Source: Elymus sibiricus (Eukaryota; Streptophyta; Magnoliopsida; Poales; Poaceae). Taken from it: 64,000 nt of DNA. The translations under genes and the position numbers were made by a program. Below, piece by piece: positions 32,986-44,260 of this stretch (the first letter of the stretch is position 1; every line of letters begins with the position of its first letter). The DNA lies in assembly GCA_039707655.1 (NCBI GenBank), contig CM077676.1, positions 452,141,379-452,205,378 on the forward strand. The letters are read 5' to 3'. A model generated the notes under the pieces. That model made no database searches. It worked only from the letters and a program-made list of their open reading frames with translations, and was not told the origin of the DNA.

Positions 32986-33117
32986 GTACTTGTCGTCGGC
33001 GTACGCGACCGCTGCTAATGCGGCGCGGGGAGATGACGCCCCGGCGTATCGCATCACCTGCGATGGTTCGTTCTCCTCGACGAGGAGATTGATCCAGCAG
33101 GTGGTGTTTTTGTTGTT
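32986..33117 (-). pseudogene. Upstream half of the unidentified frame split by the CACTA element
   Basis: The minus-strand frame is open from after a TGA (33118-33120) to the target codon TAC (32988-32986), 44 codons, including a Met at 33054. It joins the frame 21590-21408. No domain is recognised. Confidence 0.35.
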
Positions 33118-33120
33118 TCA

Positions 33121-34317
33121 CATTCTTAGAATGGGAGGAGAAGAGATGACATGATCCGAGCCTCACCTCCCGGAATTAATAGGTATTGCCGGCGCATGCT
33201 ACTTCTTGATTGTGTTTGGGATTTCACGACGAGCAGAGCGAGCCCCACAAACAACGCATGGAGTGGCATTGGCCGAGCAAGGGCGACGGAGAGTAGACAA
33301 CATGGTTCTGGCCACATCAGTGTCGTAGGCATCATTGACTCTCGGGTGGTCGACTCATGGACACTAGGCCCTGCGGCTTACTCGGATGTTGGTGTACGCT
33401 GGGTGATTGTTCCGGGCATCGCTTCTGTGCTATTTGCGAGCTGGTCGAGGATTTTTCTGTTTTCGGCTGGCTTGCTGCGGTAGCCTCTTGGGGCGGCTCC
33501 ACGCCGTTCGATCTGCCTGGACGGCGCGGACCCGGGTGACCCGGCTGAAAGGTCCATGACGAGAGAGTAAAAGATTTGTCGAGAGGGTAAAAGAAGTCGA
33601 GAAGAAGTGGCGGTTCGCGATACGTATCACGGCTAATGATGCATTCTCTGCAATAAAGCCAAGAGGTTATGTTCAAGTGCGACCAGTACAAATAGACCGT
33701 TGTTATGATCGAGGTTTAGTTGCCGGAGTTGTCACTTATTCATGCTAATTATAGGACGAGTCTGAACAAACCATTGTTGCTAATTATTATTACGTAATGA
33801 CTGCTAAGAAATATACTACTACTCGTACATTGTCGTCGTCACAGGATCTATCAACAGTCGGCTTCTGAGCAGGACAGCCGAGTGAAATCCATAGACGTTC
33901 CACTCATGCAACGTGGTCGGATTGTCGTGACGGGGTAGTCCAGCAGCCAAAAGGACACAATGGCTGACCACACTGCCATGGTACATGCGCGTCCATTGAC
34001 TGGATAATCATGAAAATTCCTTCAAATAGTTGGCTTACCTTTCGGGCTGTATTTGATGACATGCGCGTCCAGCAGTCATCCCAAAAGGTAAGTTAACTAC
34101 TTAAATAGTTCTGTTACGGGGATGACTGCAGTTGGTCTCCTCAAATAGTTCATTTAACTTTCGGGCTGTATGTTTCAAATCGTACACTTATCTTCCGTGT
34201 TGCAGTTAATCTGTGCCGACCATGGCATATCTGGCTAGCAAAGGCGGTTAGGCCATTACCTTGACCGGAAGGTTGGAAAGGACGGGCCGACTCGGGCAAT
34301 CCCAACTCGAAACACCT
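33121..34317. other. Stretch without a recognised gene
   Basis: Several short open frames occur on both strands (for example 33332-33691 minus). None has a domain I recognise. They may belong to the gene interrupted by the CACTA element. Confidence 0.4.
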
Positions 34318-34705
34318 GAGTATTAACACAAGGGGCAACCAGCCTACAAAGCTTAGTTTCCATTCGTTCTTTTAAATTTGATCGTTTATATTGTTATCGT
34401 GTGTATTACTATTCATGCTAATGCCCTTTGAAGATGATTGATAAAACAAATTATTGTTAGACGTGCTGCCCTGCAGTTTCAATTTGTTCGCTTAACTTCC
34501 GATATGTTCCGAGTATTAACACAATGGGGCAACGAGCCTACAAAGCTTAGTTTCCATTCGTTCATTCAAATTTGATCGTTAATATCGTTATCATGTGTCT
34601 TATTATTCACACTAATGCCCTCTGGAGATGATTTATAGAACATGCATTTGTTAGACATGCCGCCCATAGCTATGCTTAAGTGCCTCATTGCAATTTCAAA
34701 CGATT
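34318..34705. repeat. Tandem duplication, two ~193-bp units
   Basis: Unit 1 (34318-34510) and unit 2 (from 34511) both start GAGTATTAACACAA. They share CCTACAAAGCTTAGTTTCC, AATTTGATCGTT and TTCGCTTAACTT in order, with scattered substitutions. Confidence 0.85.
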
Positions 34706-34793
34706 CGCTTAACTTTCGGTCCGGAGTTGGTCTCTGCGCCAACTGGCGCAACGGGTCATCCAGTAGATATAAATATCGAAAAATGCCAACGTT

Positions 34794-35154
34794 GCTCAAG
34801 CACCAGGGATCACGTTTTTAAAATACAATTTTTCACAGCACGGAAAATTTCAAAACTTTTTGTGAACATGCATACACATGTATACAGTATACTACGCATG
34901 TACAAAATTTCAAAACATTATACTTTCACACATGGCATACAAAAAAAGCCAAACGCGTATTTCCAAAATGGGCCAACCTTTTTTGTTGTTGGGCCGGATT
35001 TTTGTTTATTTGTACAGCCTACAAATCACAATATTTTCGAACAAATTTTCACAACATTCATGCGGAATACATATACGGTTCCATGGAAAGAAATTATTAT
35101 TTTGAAACTTTTAAACAGACGTTTTGAAAATAACGTCCTCCCTGGTGCTCGAGC
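34794..35154. mobile_element. MITE-like element with ~25-bp inverted ends
   Basis: The left end GCTCAAGCACCAGGGATCACG and the inverse right end GCTCGAGCACCAGGGAGGACG match over most of 25 bases. The interior is AT-rich. No target duplication is evident and no superfamily is assigned. The frame at 34688-35182 has no domain. Confidence 0.65.
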
Positions 35155-35159
35155 GGAGC

Positions 35160-36776
35160 ACCAAAAGCTCGCACGCGTATAGATATAGATTACAATGTAA
35201 CATAATCATGAAGCAAAATTCAAAAGGAGAATCAAAAAAATAAAATTTGTTATACATGGCTTTGCGACAAAATATTTATATAGCCAAAATCTAGAGCATG
35301 ATGGATGAAGCATACAATCACAATTCAGACAATGTAGCATTTTTCAGAGGTTTTATGCAGGGGCTATTTTTCAGTTGAAATTCAAAACATGCAACAACAA
35401 AACATCCCCAGGTGTAGGTTGCTCATGATGCTACATTCACATATCATGTAGAATACAACATGCAGCATTCAGAGCACATATGCAGGGCATTTTTCAGCAA
35501 ATATTCAGAGCATATATCAACACTTATTTCTCAGAATATTCATGCAGCAAAATTCAGAGCATGATACCCAATCAAACACAGGGTTTCCAGGTGGGGGGCT
35601 TTGCTGATCAACAAAATTCAAAGCATCGAAGCAAATTTGATCAAGGCATCTAGGGTTTTTTCAAGGATCTCGCCAAATCGAACTTGTCTCTGCCCCGCGC
35701 ACCGTGCTACATCCTCGAAGACAATAGTCGGGTTCCTGTAGCGTGGTTGGTTTCGTTGCAGCATGGTTTCACCACCACCGGCGCGAGCGGATCCGAAGGT
35801 ACTCGGAGAAGGGCACCAGAGCTCGTTGCAACACCAAAACTTGAGCCGAGATCCATGGCGGCTAGCAGCTTTTCCCAGAGATAAGACATGAATGCAACAA
35901 TTTGAGGAATGGGTGGTTTGTTGGGCGAGCTCGCCGAAGAATCCCAACACCACATGGGAGGAGGCGACACAGCAGCAACTCTGTCCTTTCTCGGAGGTTA
36001 GCGGGGGATGGGGAGTGGGGGGGGGGGGGGGGGGGGGACACGCATGATTTTGGGCCGGTCGACCAGCGTCTAGCGCCGCCCTTTGTGAAACGGTCTTTTT
36101 GGTTTTTGGAGCTGGTTGGCTGCGAAAAGTCCGAATTGGCAGCTCCCAGGCCGACGTGCAATTATTTGGAGCCGCTGCCGCGCGTAGCCGGATCGAAATC
36201 TGGTGTTTGTTTCAGCTCCGGCTTCTACGGAGCAGAAGCTGATGGAGCCGCTCTTTAGAGCGGAAACAAACACAACCTAATAAAAGGTGAATTTCAAGTT
36301 TCCGAAGGATTTTAATTAGGAGAGATAACTGAGAATACAATTGTATATATGAGACCTTCTAGCCGGGTCTCACAAGCAATCCATATTTGAGAGTGAAATT
36401 AGAGGGTTTATGGTGAAATACACGAAGCAACGGCGTTGGATCAGAATCAGATCACCTCTCCATCAGTAGCCATAAAATATCGTTATTAAAACCTCCTTGA
36501 TGGTTGTATCAATCAATTTGTCTGTCGCATTGTACCTTCTGTGAGAAGGCACGTCACTTCTCTCTCTCTAAACAGCATGCATGATGGAGAGGTTTCGTCT
36601 GCTCCCAATAAAAGGAAATGCCTCGGATTTTTCTGAGACACATCATGAAGAAGGTTCTTGTCGTTTCACGTCAGAATTTTCTCATACACGTCTGACAAGA
36701 CTATTTTACAATTGTAGAACGCGAGCACGTACGGGTATTCAACTATGAAAATACACCAGGTGCGCAGCGAATTTGT
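35160..36776. other. Non-genic stretch downstream of the RING-H2 gene
   Basis: AT-rich sequence with repeated AATTCAGAGCA(T/C)A words (35280-35570), a G-run (36008-36038), and a GCTCC...GGAGC/GGAAACAAACACAA end near 36215-36277 that may be a hAT-type MITE edge. No convincing gene is seen. Bases just below 36777 would be the 3' UTR of the RING-H2 gene. Confidence 0.4.
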
Positions 36777-39265
36777 TTACATATGTATATGGTCTACAAT
36801 ATGAACACCGCACCTGCACTGTGGGCAGGACGCGTTCCTTTGAAGCCAGTCATCGATGCATCCCACATGGAAAATGTGCCGGCACTGAGGCAAGGCTCTC
36901 ACAAATTGCCGCGATCCGAAATCCTGGTTGGTGGTTCAGCATGTCATCAGTCCAAGAAACTATTTTTTGGCGAATAATACTCACACACTAACCTGAAGGC
37001 ACACTGAACAGCAGGAGCTCTTATCAGTTTCCTGATCAGAACCGATTGCGGCACTGAACCTGATCGCTGGGATCTTGTTGATCAGATCTCTTGACATACC
37101 ATCCGTACCGCCGGTCTCGAAGAGGTCACTGTTGTCGATGAATGGCGTACTCAGTATACTCATCTGCATTACACAAAACGTTGAATCAGACCTAGCGTGG
37201 TGTGCAAGAAACTGCCGTAGCAATCGCAGAGTAGAACCTTGCCAAGTCGCAATCAACACCAAATGCAATTATAGTTGTCGTGCCTAAAAGTCGCTATTGC
37301 TTCTGGCAGTCTCTGGTCCTATAAAATCAGAAAGAGTACTGTATGTGCATTGAAGGAACACACTGTTTATAGTCCTATATCACAGATGGTGTGAAATGGT
37401 CACTCACAAGTTCAATCTTGGATAATGTTTGATCTATTTTTATTATTTTTTGCGGATAATGTGTGATCTATTCAACAATACATGTCAGTATCATGATTTT
37501 TTTCTCAATTTAATACTGTGTCATTACTTAGCATGATTGTTTGTTTGTTCTAAGATAATAGCACACACACATATCTGAAGAATTTCATATTTTAGATGCC
37601 ACAACAAGGACATTTAAGGTTTGATCTGTCTAGCCCCACAATCTAGCTAGCTAGTTCTAGATATTTCTATGACTAGAAGCTTCCTTTGCAGGACAATGGG
37701 AAACGTATTATTCTCCGATATAACCATTTTAGTGATATAAAGAATCTTCTAAATCAGGAGAATTGTAAGGTTTGAAAGTGTTTTACTTATATTAGATGAA
37801 TATAAGATTTAGTTTTACTAGAACGTGCCATGGTTACTGGGGTATCCTACCATTTTAGCCATTAGAGAAGCAATGATATCACACTACCAGTCATTATGAA
37901 TTTACAGCTAGCTTATATGAAGAGCTATATATATACCTGGCTTTGCACTGCACGCTGCAGTGCCGGACTGACCTTCTCCCAAACAATTCGTCCACTGAAG
38001 AGGCTAGAGATGATGTCAAGCTGAAAGACCCAACACAGAACATCAGATCAAGTAAAACCTAACTCGATCTGCTTATGAATTGCTGCTTCACCTATTCACA
38101 CAAAAATGACGATACCATAGTGCAAAAACTAATGAAATGCAATATTATTTCCTGGAGAAAACATTTACGTCTAGCATATATATGTTTCCATGGTTTCCTA
38201 ATTTCTCTTAAATTGATTGAGCTCCAAAATAAATCAGGCACCATGGCTAATTTCATATCTTCCAGCACGCATATCTCATGCTTACGCCTGTCACATCCTA
38301 GTGAGGTATGTGCTCGGGCAGGTCCATGAAAATTACCCTTTACCTTTCTCGGTACATAAAAGAAAAATAGGTCACTGAGTTCTTTCACACTCACCACAAA
38401 GAGAATGCTATATTTTCCGGATTCACTGAATCTCCAAATCTCGATGCAGGAATCAACGGCCTCAGTAGAGAAGACCGCGCCAGCGACCGCTCCCACGCCA
38501 GCGCCCCGGAGCATGCCGCTTTCGGTGTAAATCCCCATGCAGGCACCGATGAAGAACCCAACTAGTGAACCCACTGCATTAAAAAAATGACAATTTACAA
38601 CAAGGAAAACTTTCAGATAAAACTGTACCAACCATATACACAACATGGCCTACTCATGGAATAATTGCAATGCAATACCCAGCGAATTAAAACTTGCAAG
38701 CAGGACCCAGACAGAGAACAAAAACATGATCGACCATAAACTCCATAGAGCCTGTACATTAACAATAAAAAGCGGAAACTTTTAAGGCAAGCTTAATTAG
38801 CATGTCTCGTGACAAAAGCGGCAAAGAACCTCCAAAACTTCTGCCTACAAGATTGAATTGTTGCCAATTCGAGCAAAGAAGAATGCACCACAACGTCAAC
38901 CTCAGAGTGCCAACAACTACCGGGAAGTAAAAATCTGCACAGGAACCCAAAATCGTACCCAATCTCGGGCAACCCCAAGTACAATTCGTATACTAATCAA
39001 ACAGCAAGCATTGACCGTGGGGAGCAAACGATTGGAGCCACGGGCGCAGCAAGCATTGACCGCGAGAACAGAAGGGAACCAAAACCTGGCACGTACCAAC
39101 GGCGAAGACCAAGGTGAGCAGCGCGCGGAGCGCCCACCCGGCCGCCACCACAGCCGCGGCGCCGCACCTCCTGCATGCTCTCCGCACCCCATCAAAACGG
39201 CAGCTAGAATTCGAAGAAGCGGCGTCCGCGACGGAAAAGGAAGAAGGATGCACCCAATGATCCAT
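36777..39265 (-). CDS. RING-H2 membrane protein, NEP1-interacting protein (NIP)-like
   Basis: Five exons on the minus strand: 39265-39097, 38573-38395, 38020-37937, 37163-36993 and 36923-36777. All junctions are GT...AG and the total is 750 bases (249 residues plus stop). Residues about 35-95 are hydrophobic ([34 protein letters not shown]), giving probable membrane segments. The C-terminus is a complete RING-H2: C196, C199, C215, H217, H220, C223, C234, C237. This predicts an E3 ubiquitin ligase or membrane adaptor. Family members NIP1/NIP2 are reported as thylakoid proteins that tether the nuclear-encoded plastid RNA polymerase; whether this copy does so is inference. The start is the first ATG after a TATA box (39371). 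The last intron is only 69 bases. No break is seen, so this looks like a working host gene. Confidence 0.85.
37164..37936 (-). other. Intron 3 of the NIP-like gene
   Basis: GTATAT donor and TTACACAAA...TGCAG acceptor on the minus strand. It is 773 bases and AT-rich. It contains a near repeat GGATAATGT(T/G)TGATCTATT (37420-37475). No other gene is seen. Confidence 0.7.
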
Positions 39266-39370
39266 CAAGGCCGGTTAGCCCCCTCGCAGGATCCAAGGAA
39301 CTTGGCAGGCATGCTACAACAAGCGTGGAATGGTTCGGCCGTTCGGGTCGGGGGCGCGAGGGGGGTCGCG

Positions 39371-39381
39371 TATATATATAC
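39371..39381 (-). promoter_or_regulatory. Candidate TATA box of the NIP-like gene
   Basis: An 11-base alternating TATATATATAC run about 106 bases before the ATG on the minus strand, in GC-rich surroundings typical of grass promoters. Confidence 0.6.
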
Positions 39382-39429
39382 CGGGACGCTGGGGGTGATG
39401 GGGTTACGGGGGATGAACCGACATAAATC

Positions 39430-39775
39430 GAGTGGGAACCTTGTGATGTCAATCCATTATATTTCTTTATTTATAAAATTATTTTTAATGGATACTGTGT
39501 GGCCGGGTGGATTTGTACAGGGGCTCACCGGTTGTTGCTGTTCCTAATGGTGACGGCGAGATGGCGGGCCGAGGAGTTCGCAATCTCATTCCGGCCGACG
39601 AGCTACAACGGTTAGGGTTCGCTGCTTGCAGTGGGCCACCCTTGAGTCCGCGGAAACGCAGCTGTGTGGTGGTGCTCCTCCGTCCCATGGATTTGTGCAT
39701 CGGTGATTGCATCGGAGTCGTCGGAGTTCATTGGTTTGCGACGGTGCCTGGCACAGGGTTATTCAAGATCCTTAG
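39430..39775. other. Upstream region of the NIP-like gene, no recognised feature
   Basis: A plus-strand frame (39507-39800) runs through GC-rich sequence and into the MITE. It has no domain I know, so it is not called as a gene. Confidence 0.35.
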
Positions 39776-39777
39776 TA

Positions 39778-39999
39778 CGACCTCCGTTCGGATTTATTAG
39801 TCCCCATTGTATTTTATGCTAAACTTTTACCTTAGATTTGGTTAGCGAAATATAAGTTATATATCATAAAAAATATATTGGTACATTCGTATTTGAAAGA
39901 ATTTTTCAATGATATTAACGTATTACATATAAATTATATTTTGCTAGTTTAATTTTGACCCGAAATGCGAGGCGGACTACTAAACCCAGACGAAGATAG
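39778..39999. mobile_element. Stowaway-type MITE (222 bp, diverged)
   Basis: Flanked by TA on both sides (39776-39777 and 40000-40001). The left end CCTCCGTTCGGATTTATTAG and the inverse right end CTTCGTCTGGGTTTAGTAG resemble the Stowaway CTCCCTCCGT terminus. This is a Tc1/Mariner-derived MITE. Confidence 0.8.
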
Positions 40000-40267
40000 T
40001 ATTGTTTTCTCTTTTATTCGAGGGCCTTTGTGCAATTTCTCGGTTCAAACTTCAAAGTGTCCTTCTGGTGTGTTCGCGTGTGTTACCTGTTCTGTACTGT
40101 CTTCCTGTTGTTTGATCGCATGCAACTATCTTAAAATAGAAAATTGGTAGAGAAGATTTTCTTTCGAGAACACGCGCGATTGATGTCTATTTATCTCCTG
40201 AACAATCTGTACTTTGTTTACTGTATTAGCACAGTCCACCGTTTAGTGCTTTCTTCTAAGCAGGGTC

Positions 40268-40318
40268 ATACAACGACTTTAGTTTTTCGCAGAAAAAAAA
40301 ATACAACGACTTTAGTTT
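40268..40318 (+). mobile_element. Micro-retroinsertion: 15-bp insert in an 18-bp target duplication
   Basis: ATACAACGACTTTAGTTT occurs at 40268-40285 and 40301-40318. It flanks TTCGCAGAAAAAAAA (40286-40300). A long direct repeat around an A-tailed insert is the mark of target-primed reverse transcription with extreme 5' truncation. Confidence 0.7.
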
Positions 40319-40347
40319 GGTAGTACAATATATCTCGTGTTGACCAA

Positions 40348-41640
40348 TTTTTTTTTTTTTGAAAAGAACCTTTGATCTATTAACCATTCCAGCAATACAA
40401 GCACCCCTGAAGAGCAAGAAACTTACAATAAGGACGTTGGGGAGCACACACCACCCGAGCCGGCCGGTGGCGCGCCGCTTTCTCCGCTCCGCGGTCTCCA
40501 CTACCATATCCGACCACTCTTGTTTTGATGCAGCTGGGAAGTCACCATGCCAAGGTCCTGCCAACCAGCACCCTTGAAACAGAGCCGCCGTCACCGGAAC
40601 AAACACAGATCCGAGAGCCCATCCGTCAGACAAGCAACACATGATCAACATCTTCAGAAGACAAACCCAAGCTCCACAGAGACGCCAAACATCATGGGGA
40701 AGGAGCCGGGGAGGCAAAAACCATAGCACCAATGCCGCCATTGCCACACCACCAACGCTTGGGAGCTCCAGATCAGTCACCCCCGAAGGATGGCCAGCAA
40801 ACCACACCCTCCCTCCTCAACCACAGTAGAACAAGGCATGGAGACCCACGGACATGCCGGAAAAGCCAAAGCCTTGCCGCGACCCAAACACCGCTTGACA
40901 CCATCGTCATTGCCATGCAAGCCACTATGCCAAAACTCACATCGCCCACCGGGTACTTTTCGACTGCGATGCCACGCACGCCCAGCCCCAGGAAAGTGCG
41001 AAGGGGTCAAAGAGCTTCAAGACGACGCTCCAAAGGGGGAGCGGTGTGGGAGACGAAGTCGCCGTTCGACCCTACACCCAGGGTCTTAGGCTTTCACCCA
41101 AAGAACATGATCTGAGAGTGGAGATCGACGATATCCACGATGACCCTCCAAGGAAGTAATGACACCCACGGGCACCACATCGTTGGCGCCGACAAAGCCA
41201 GGTAGGCCTTTGCCCTAGAGCAACAGACCCTACCATCCCCCATGCCACCGTCCAAAGGTTAGGAGAAAATCGAGCGCATCGATGGCCCGCACACCCACTG
41301 GCACGTGCACCTCCCACGTTGCCACTGCGTCGCCACCATGCAGGAGCCACCCCTTGACCACTAGCAACACCGGCGAGCTAGATCTGGCCACCCGCCAAAT
41401 GTGGCCTCCAACCATCAGAGGAACAATGCCCGACACACCACCAGCACGAAGCCAGGACGCATCCCCTGACCATGAAGGAGGGTACCACCCTGCCCCATCT
41501 CACTGGATGGATCTGGGGGGGCTAAAACCCGTACAATGTGCCGCCGTTGCTGCCTCAACCGAATGGCCGCCACAGAGAATGCTGCGAGGGAAGCCACTGG
41601 AACACAGCAACCACCAAGCTGCACAACAAAGGAGGATCTA
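40348..41640 (-). mobile_element. Poly(A)-tailed LINE-like element, minus strand
   Basis: A T13 run at 40348-40360 is the reverse of a poly(A) tail. It is followed by sequence rich in CCACC/GCCGCC with several partial open frames, none with a clear domain. The body extends to about 41640, where AT-rich sequence begins. The 5' border and target duplication were not found. It resembles GC-rich wheat LINE 3' sequences as I recall them. Confidence 0.5.
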
Positions 41641-41847
41641 GCCTTCCTCCACCATGGACGCGCGCCGCCACATGAGGATGTGCTTATTAAGTTAGAAACT
41701 AATTAAGCATACAATATCATTAAGTAGAAACTAATTAAGCATCAAATAGAAACTAATTACTCATGCTTAATGATATGGTATGTTCCGATTGTTCTCACAC
41801 TCCGATTGTTCTCACACTCGTAATTATTAATGGTCGTAAAGGATGTA

Positions 41848-41964
41848 CTCCCTCCGTCCCAAAATAAGTGACTCGACTTTGTACTAACTTTAGTATATAA
41901 AGTTAGTACAAAGTTATACTAAAGTTAGTACAAAGTCGAGTCACTTATTTTGGGACGTAGGGAG
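41848..41964. mobile_element. Stowaway MITE (117 bp, near-perfect hairpin)
   Basis: Flanked by TA at 41846-41847 and 41965-41966. The ends are CTCCCTCCGTCCCAAAATAA and its inverse TTATTTTGGGACGTAGGGAG. The arms pair almost to the centre through repeats of TAAAGTTAGTACAAAGT. Confidence 0.95.
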
Positions 41965-41966
41965 TA

Positions 41967-42830
41967 CTTGTGTGTTTACTAGATTCTTAAATAGATGACT
42001 AGCAAAGTGCCTATGCGTTGCACCATATCCAAAATAAATAAATATGTGCTCACAAACCTGAAAAACAATTCGATAGTTTATGCCACTCAAACTTCGGCTT
42101 CATCCGTACTAGAGTGTAATGCGCGCTTTGCCGCGCTATTTCTCGGTCATTAGTTAAAAAGTTTTCCGGGTATTATAGTTAGAGGTGAACACTGTTACAT
42201 CGAAAATCGCAGAACCAAATTTAAGTTGACTGATATTCCTGGTTTATTTTGTTTATGGTGTTCGATTCGATGTTTCCATCGCTAGTTCTTTGTGTTCAGG
42301 TTTACCGTTGGTTTTCATCATAGCTATACCGAACTTTCTATCAAACCATATACATTGAAATGGACATCCCTTTTCTCCAACTTCCCTACTTTGCTGGCAC
42401 ATGTAGATTTACTGCCACAAGTCCTAGCTACAATCTCCGACGGGTGCACATGTTGGCTTGGCTCTCCAGTGCCTGTTTTATTTTCATTCTAGCTCTCCTA
42501 GCGCTAGCACGACGTCAGTCTTTCACCACAAATCTGTAATTTGAGGAGCCTGGCGGGGAAGACAGAGAAAGTGGCGACCCAGTCATTCACCCTAGAACCA
42601 GCAAGCTGGTACCAACCCCTGGCAAACGCATGAAGCAGAAAACCAGTTCGCCCCTACCCCAAACATCCAAATAACCCACACACGTGGGAGGTCCTATTCT
42701 GCGCGCGACACTGAAGGACGACCAAGCGCGTGGCCAGCCCCCCATTGTGCCTAGGGCCATCCGAGGAAGCGAAGGGAAAAACAAAGAGGAAGGAAAAACG
42801 AACAAAAAAGTAATAGGATATTTAAAATGT
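41967..42830. other. Stretch without a recognised gene
   Basis: Only short frames. Nothing identifiable. Confidence 0.4.
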
Positions 42831-43095
42831 TCCAAAAAAAATATTCATAAATTTTAAGAACATTGTTAAAATGGAAACAAATTGTGAATTTTAAAATATT
42901 TCTGAATTAAAAAAATGTTCATGAATTTCAAAAAATGTTCCCCGCAGATCAAAAATTGTTAATGAAACTATTTTTTTGATGAATTTAGAAAATGTACTCG
43001 GATTTCAAAATAAGTTTCCCGCATTTCAGAAAGTTCATTAGTTGTAAAAGTATTCATGGATTTAAAAAATGTTCACGAATTTAAAGATTTTTCTA
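42830..43095. repeat. AT-rich degenerate array (AAAAATGTTCATGAATTTCA units)
   Basis: Repeated ~20-base words containing TGTTCATGAATTT and related forms. They are like, but not the same as, the arrays at 17660 and 19690. Confidence 0.6.
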
Positions 43096-43257
43096 TCAAG
43101 CTTAGGAGTGCCACATTCACGTGCAAATAGGCCGAACCGCAGCCCATAACTAATCCACACCCTGACATGTTGGGTCCGTGAATGCAAAAATTACCTCGAT
43201 GCAGCAGGAGGCTCCATTCCTAGGGAGCTTAGTAACTGGCTGGGCATGACAAACGGT

Positions 43258-43402
43258 ACCATTAGATTCGTCATGAAATGAATTTTCATATTTTATTTAT
43301 TTAGTATTGTGGATGTTGTTTTTTTTGCTCTGAACTTGGTCAAAGTTAAGGATATTTGACTTTTCAAAAAATAATACACCTCATATTTTGGAACCGAGTG
43401 AG
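43258..43402. mobile_element. Half of a Stowaway MITE
   Basis: The right end TATTTTGGAACCGAGTGAG is followed by TA (43403-43404). The interior TAGTATTGTGGATGTTG and AACTTGGTCAAAGTT are words of a common Triticeae Stowaway family. The left half is missing. Confidence 0.7.
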
Positions 43403-43404
43403 TA

Positions 43405-44260
43405 TTTGGTTTGGCGAGTGGGGGAGATGATGGAGTGTATTTTCTTTTTATTGTCGCTTCTTTTTTCTAGGTGGTGAGAGAGTGTGCGAGATTGATATGT
43501 TTTTATATACCGGTTGTTGCTGATTGATTTAAAAAAATCGTTGACCCGGCCAAAATCATGAACCAAACCCAAAATTGGGTACCTCAATCGAATGGGAGAG
43601 CTCCAAAATCGGGAACCATACTGAACTAAAAGAATTGAGTGAGAGAGCTCCTTAAGAAATTGTTGACCCCATGAAAATCGGATAAACCAATTCTTAATTG
43701 GAGACCTCAATTGACAGTGAAATCTTAAAAAATGAGGGAGCGTAGTTTATTAATAGATCAAGATATTCGGGCTGTATAACGTTACAAATATGATGGTTTT
43801 CACTCCAGTTTTAGTCCTCTTGCCGATTCCACTATACAACAATCCTCTCGATAAAAAGAGAAAAACACACCACCTACTTTCAATTTTCAGCATAGAGAAA
43901 TATATGAAAAAAGCAGGGAAAGGGCTGGGCGGCAGGGCGGTGCTGGAGCAATTGAAGCGACCATGGAAGAGACATTAGAAAATGTGAAGCCGGATCATAG
44001 TTCAAATTTTGAAATGCCAGAGGACGATGATTGGAGGGAGAGGCGGCTAGAGGACGGCGACTGGGAAGAAAGATGGCGGATGGAAGACTCGTGAGCAAAT
44101 AATTGAGGGCTAATTTACTACATGTCGTTCGATCCCTTTGGCATACCCCTAGTATACAGGTTAGATCGTAGGACGCTAGATCCATCAAGATAAGGTGCCG
44201 AGTTCAACCCTTGCTGGCCAGTATTTTAATTCTGCCCCTTTTTGCGAAACATCCCACATG
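43405..44260. other. Stretch without a recognised gene
   Basis: Diverged repeats of an AAAATCGGGAACCA/AGAGAGCTCC pattern lie at 43540-43720. No coding domain is seen. Confidence 0.4.

Noticed and set aside
38075..38329. Plus-strand frame opposite the RING-H2 gene
   Set aside because: It lies antisense to an intron of a well-supported gene and has no domain.
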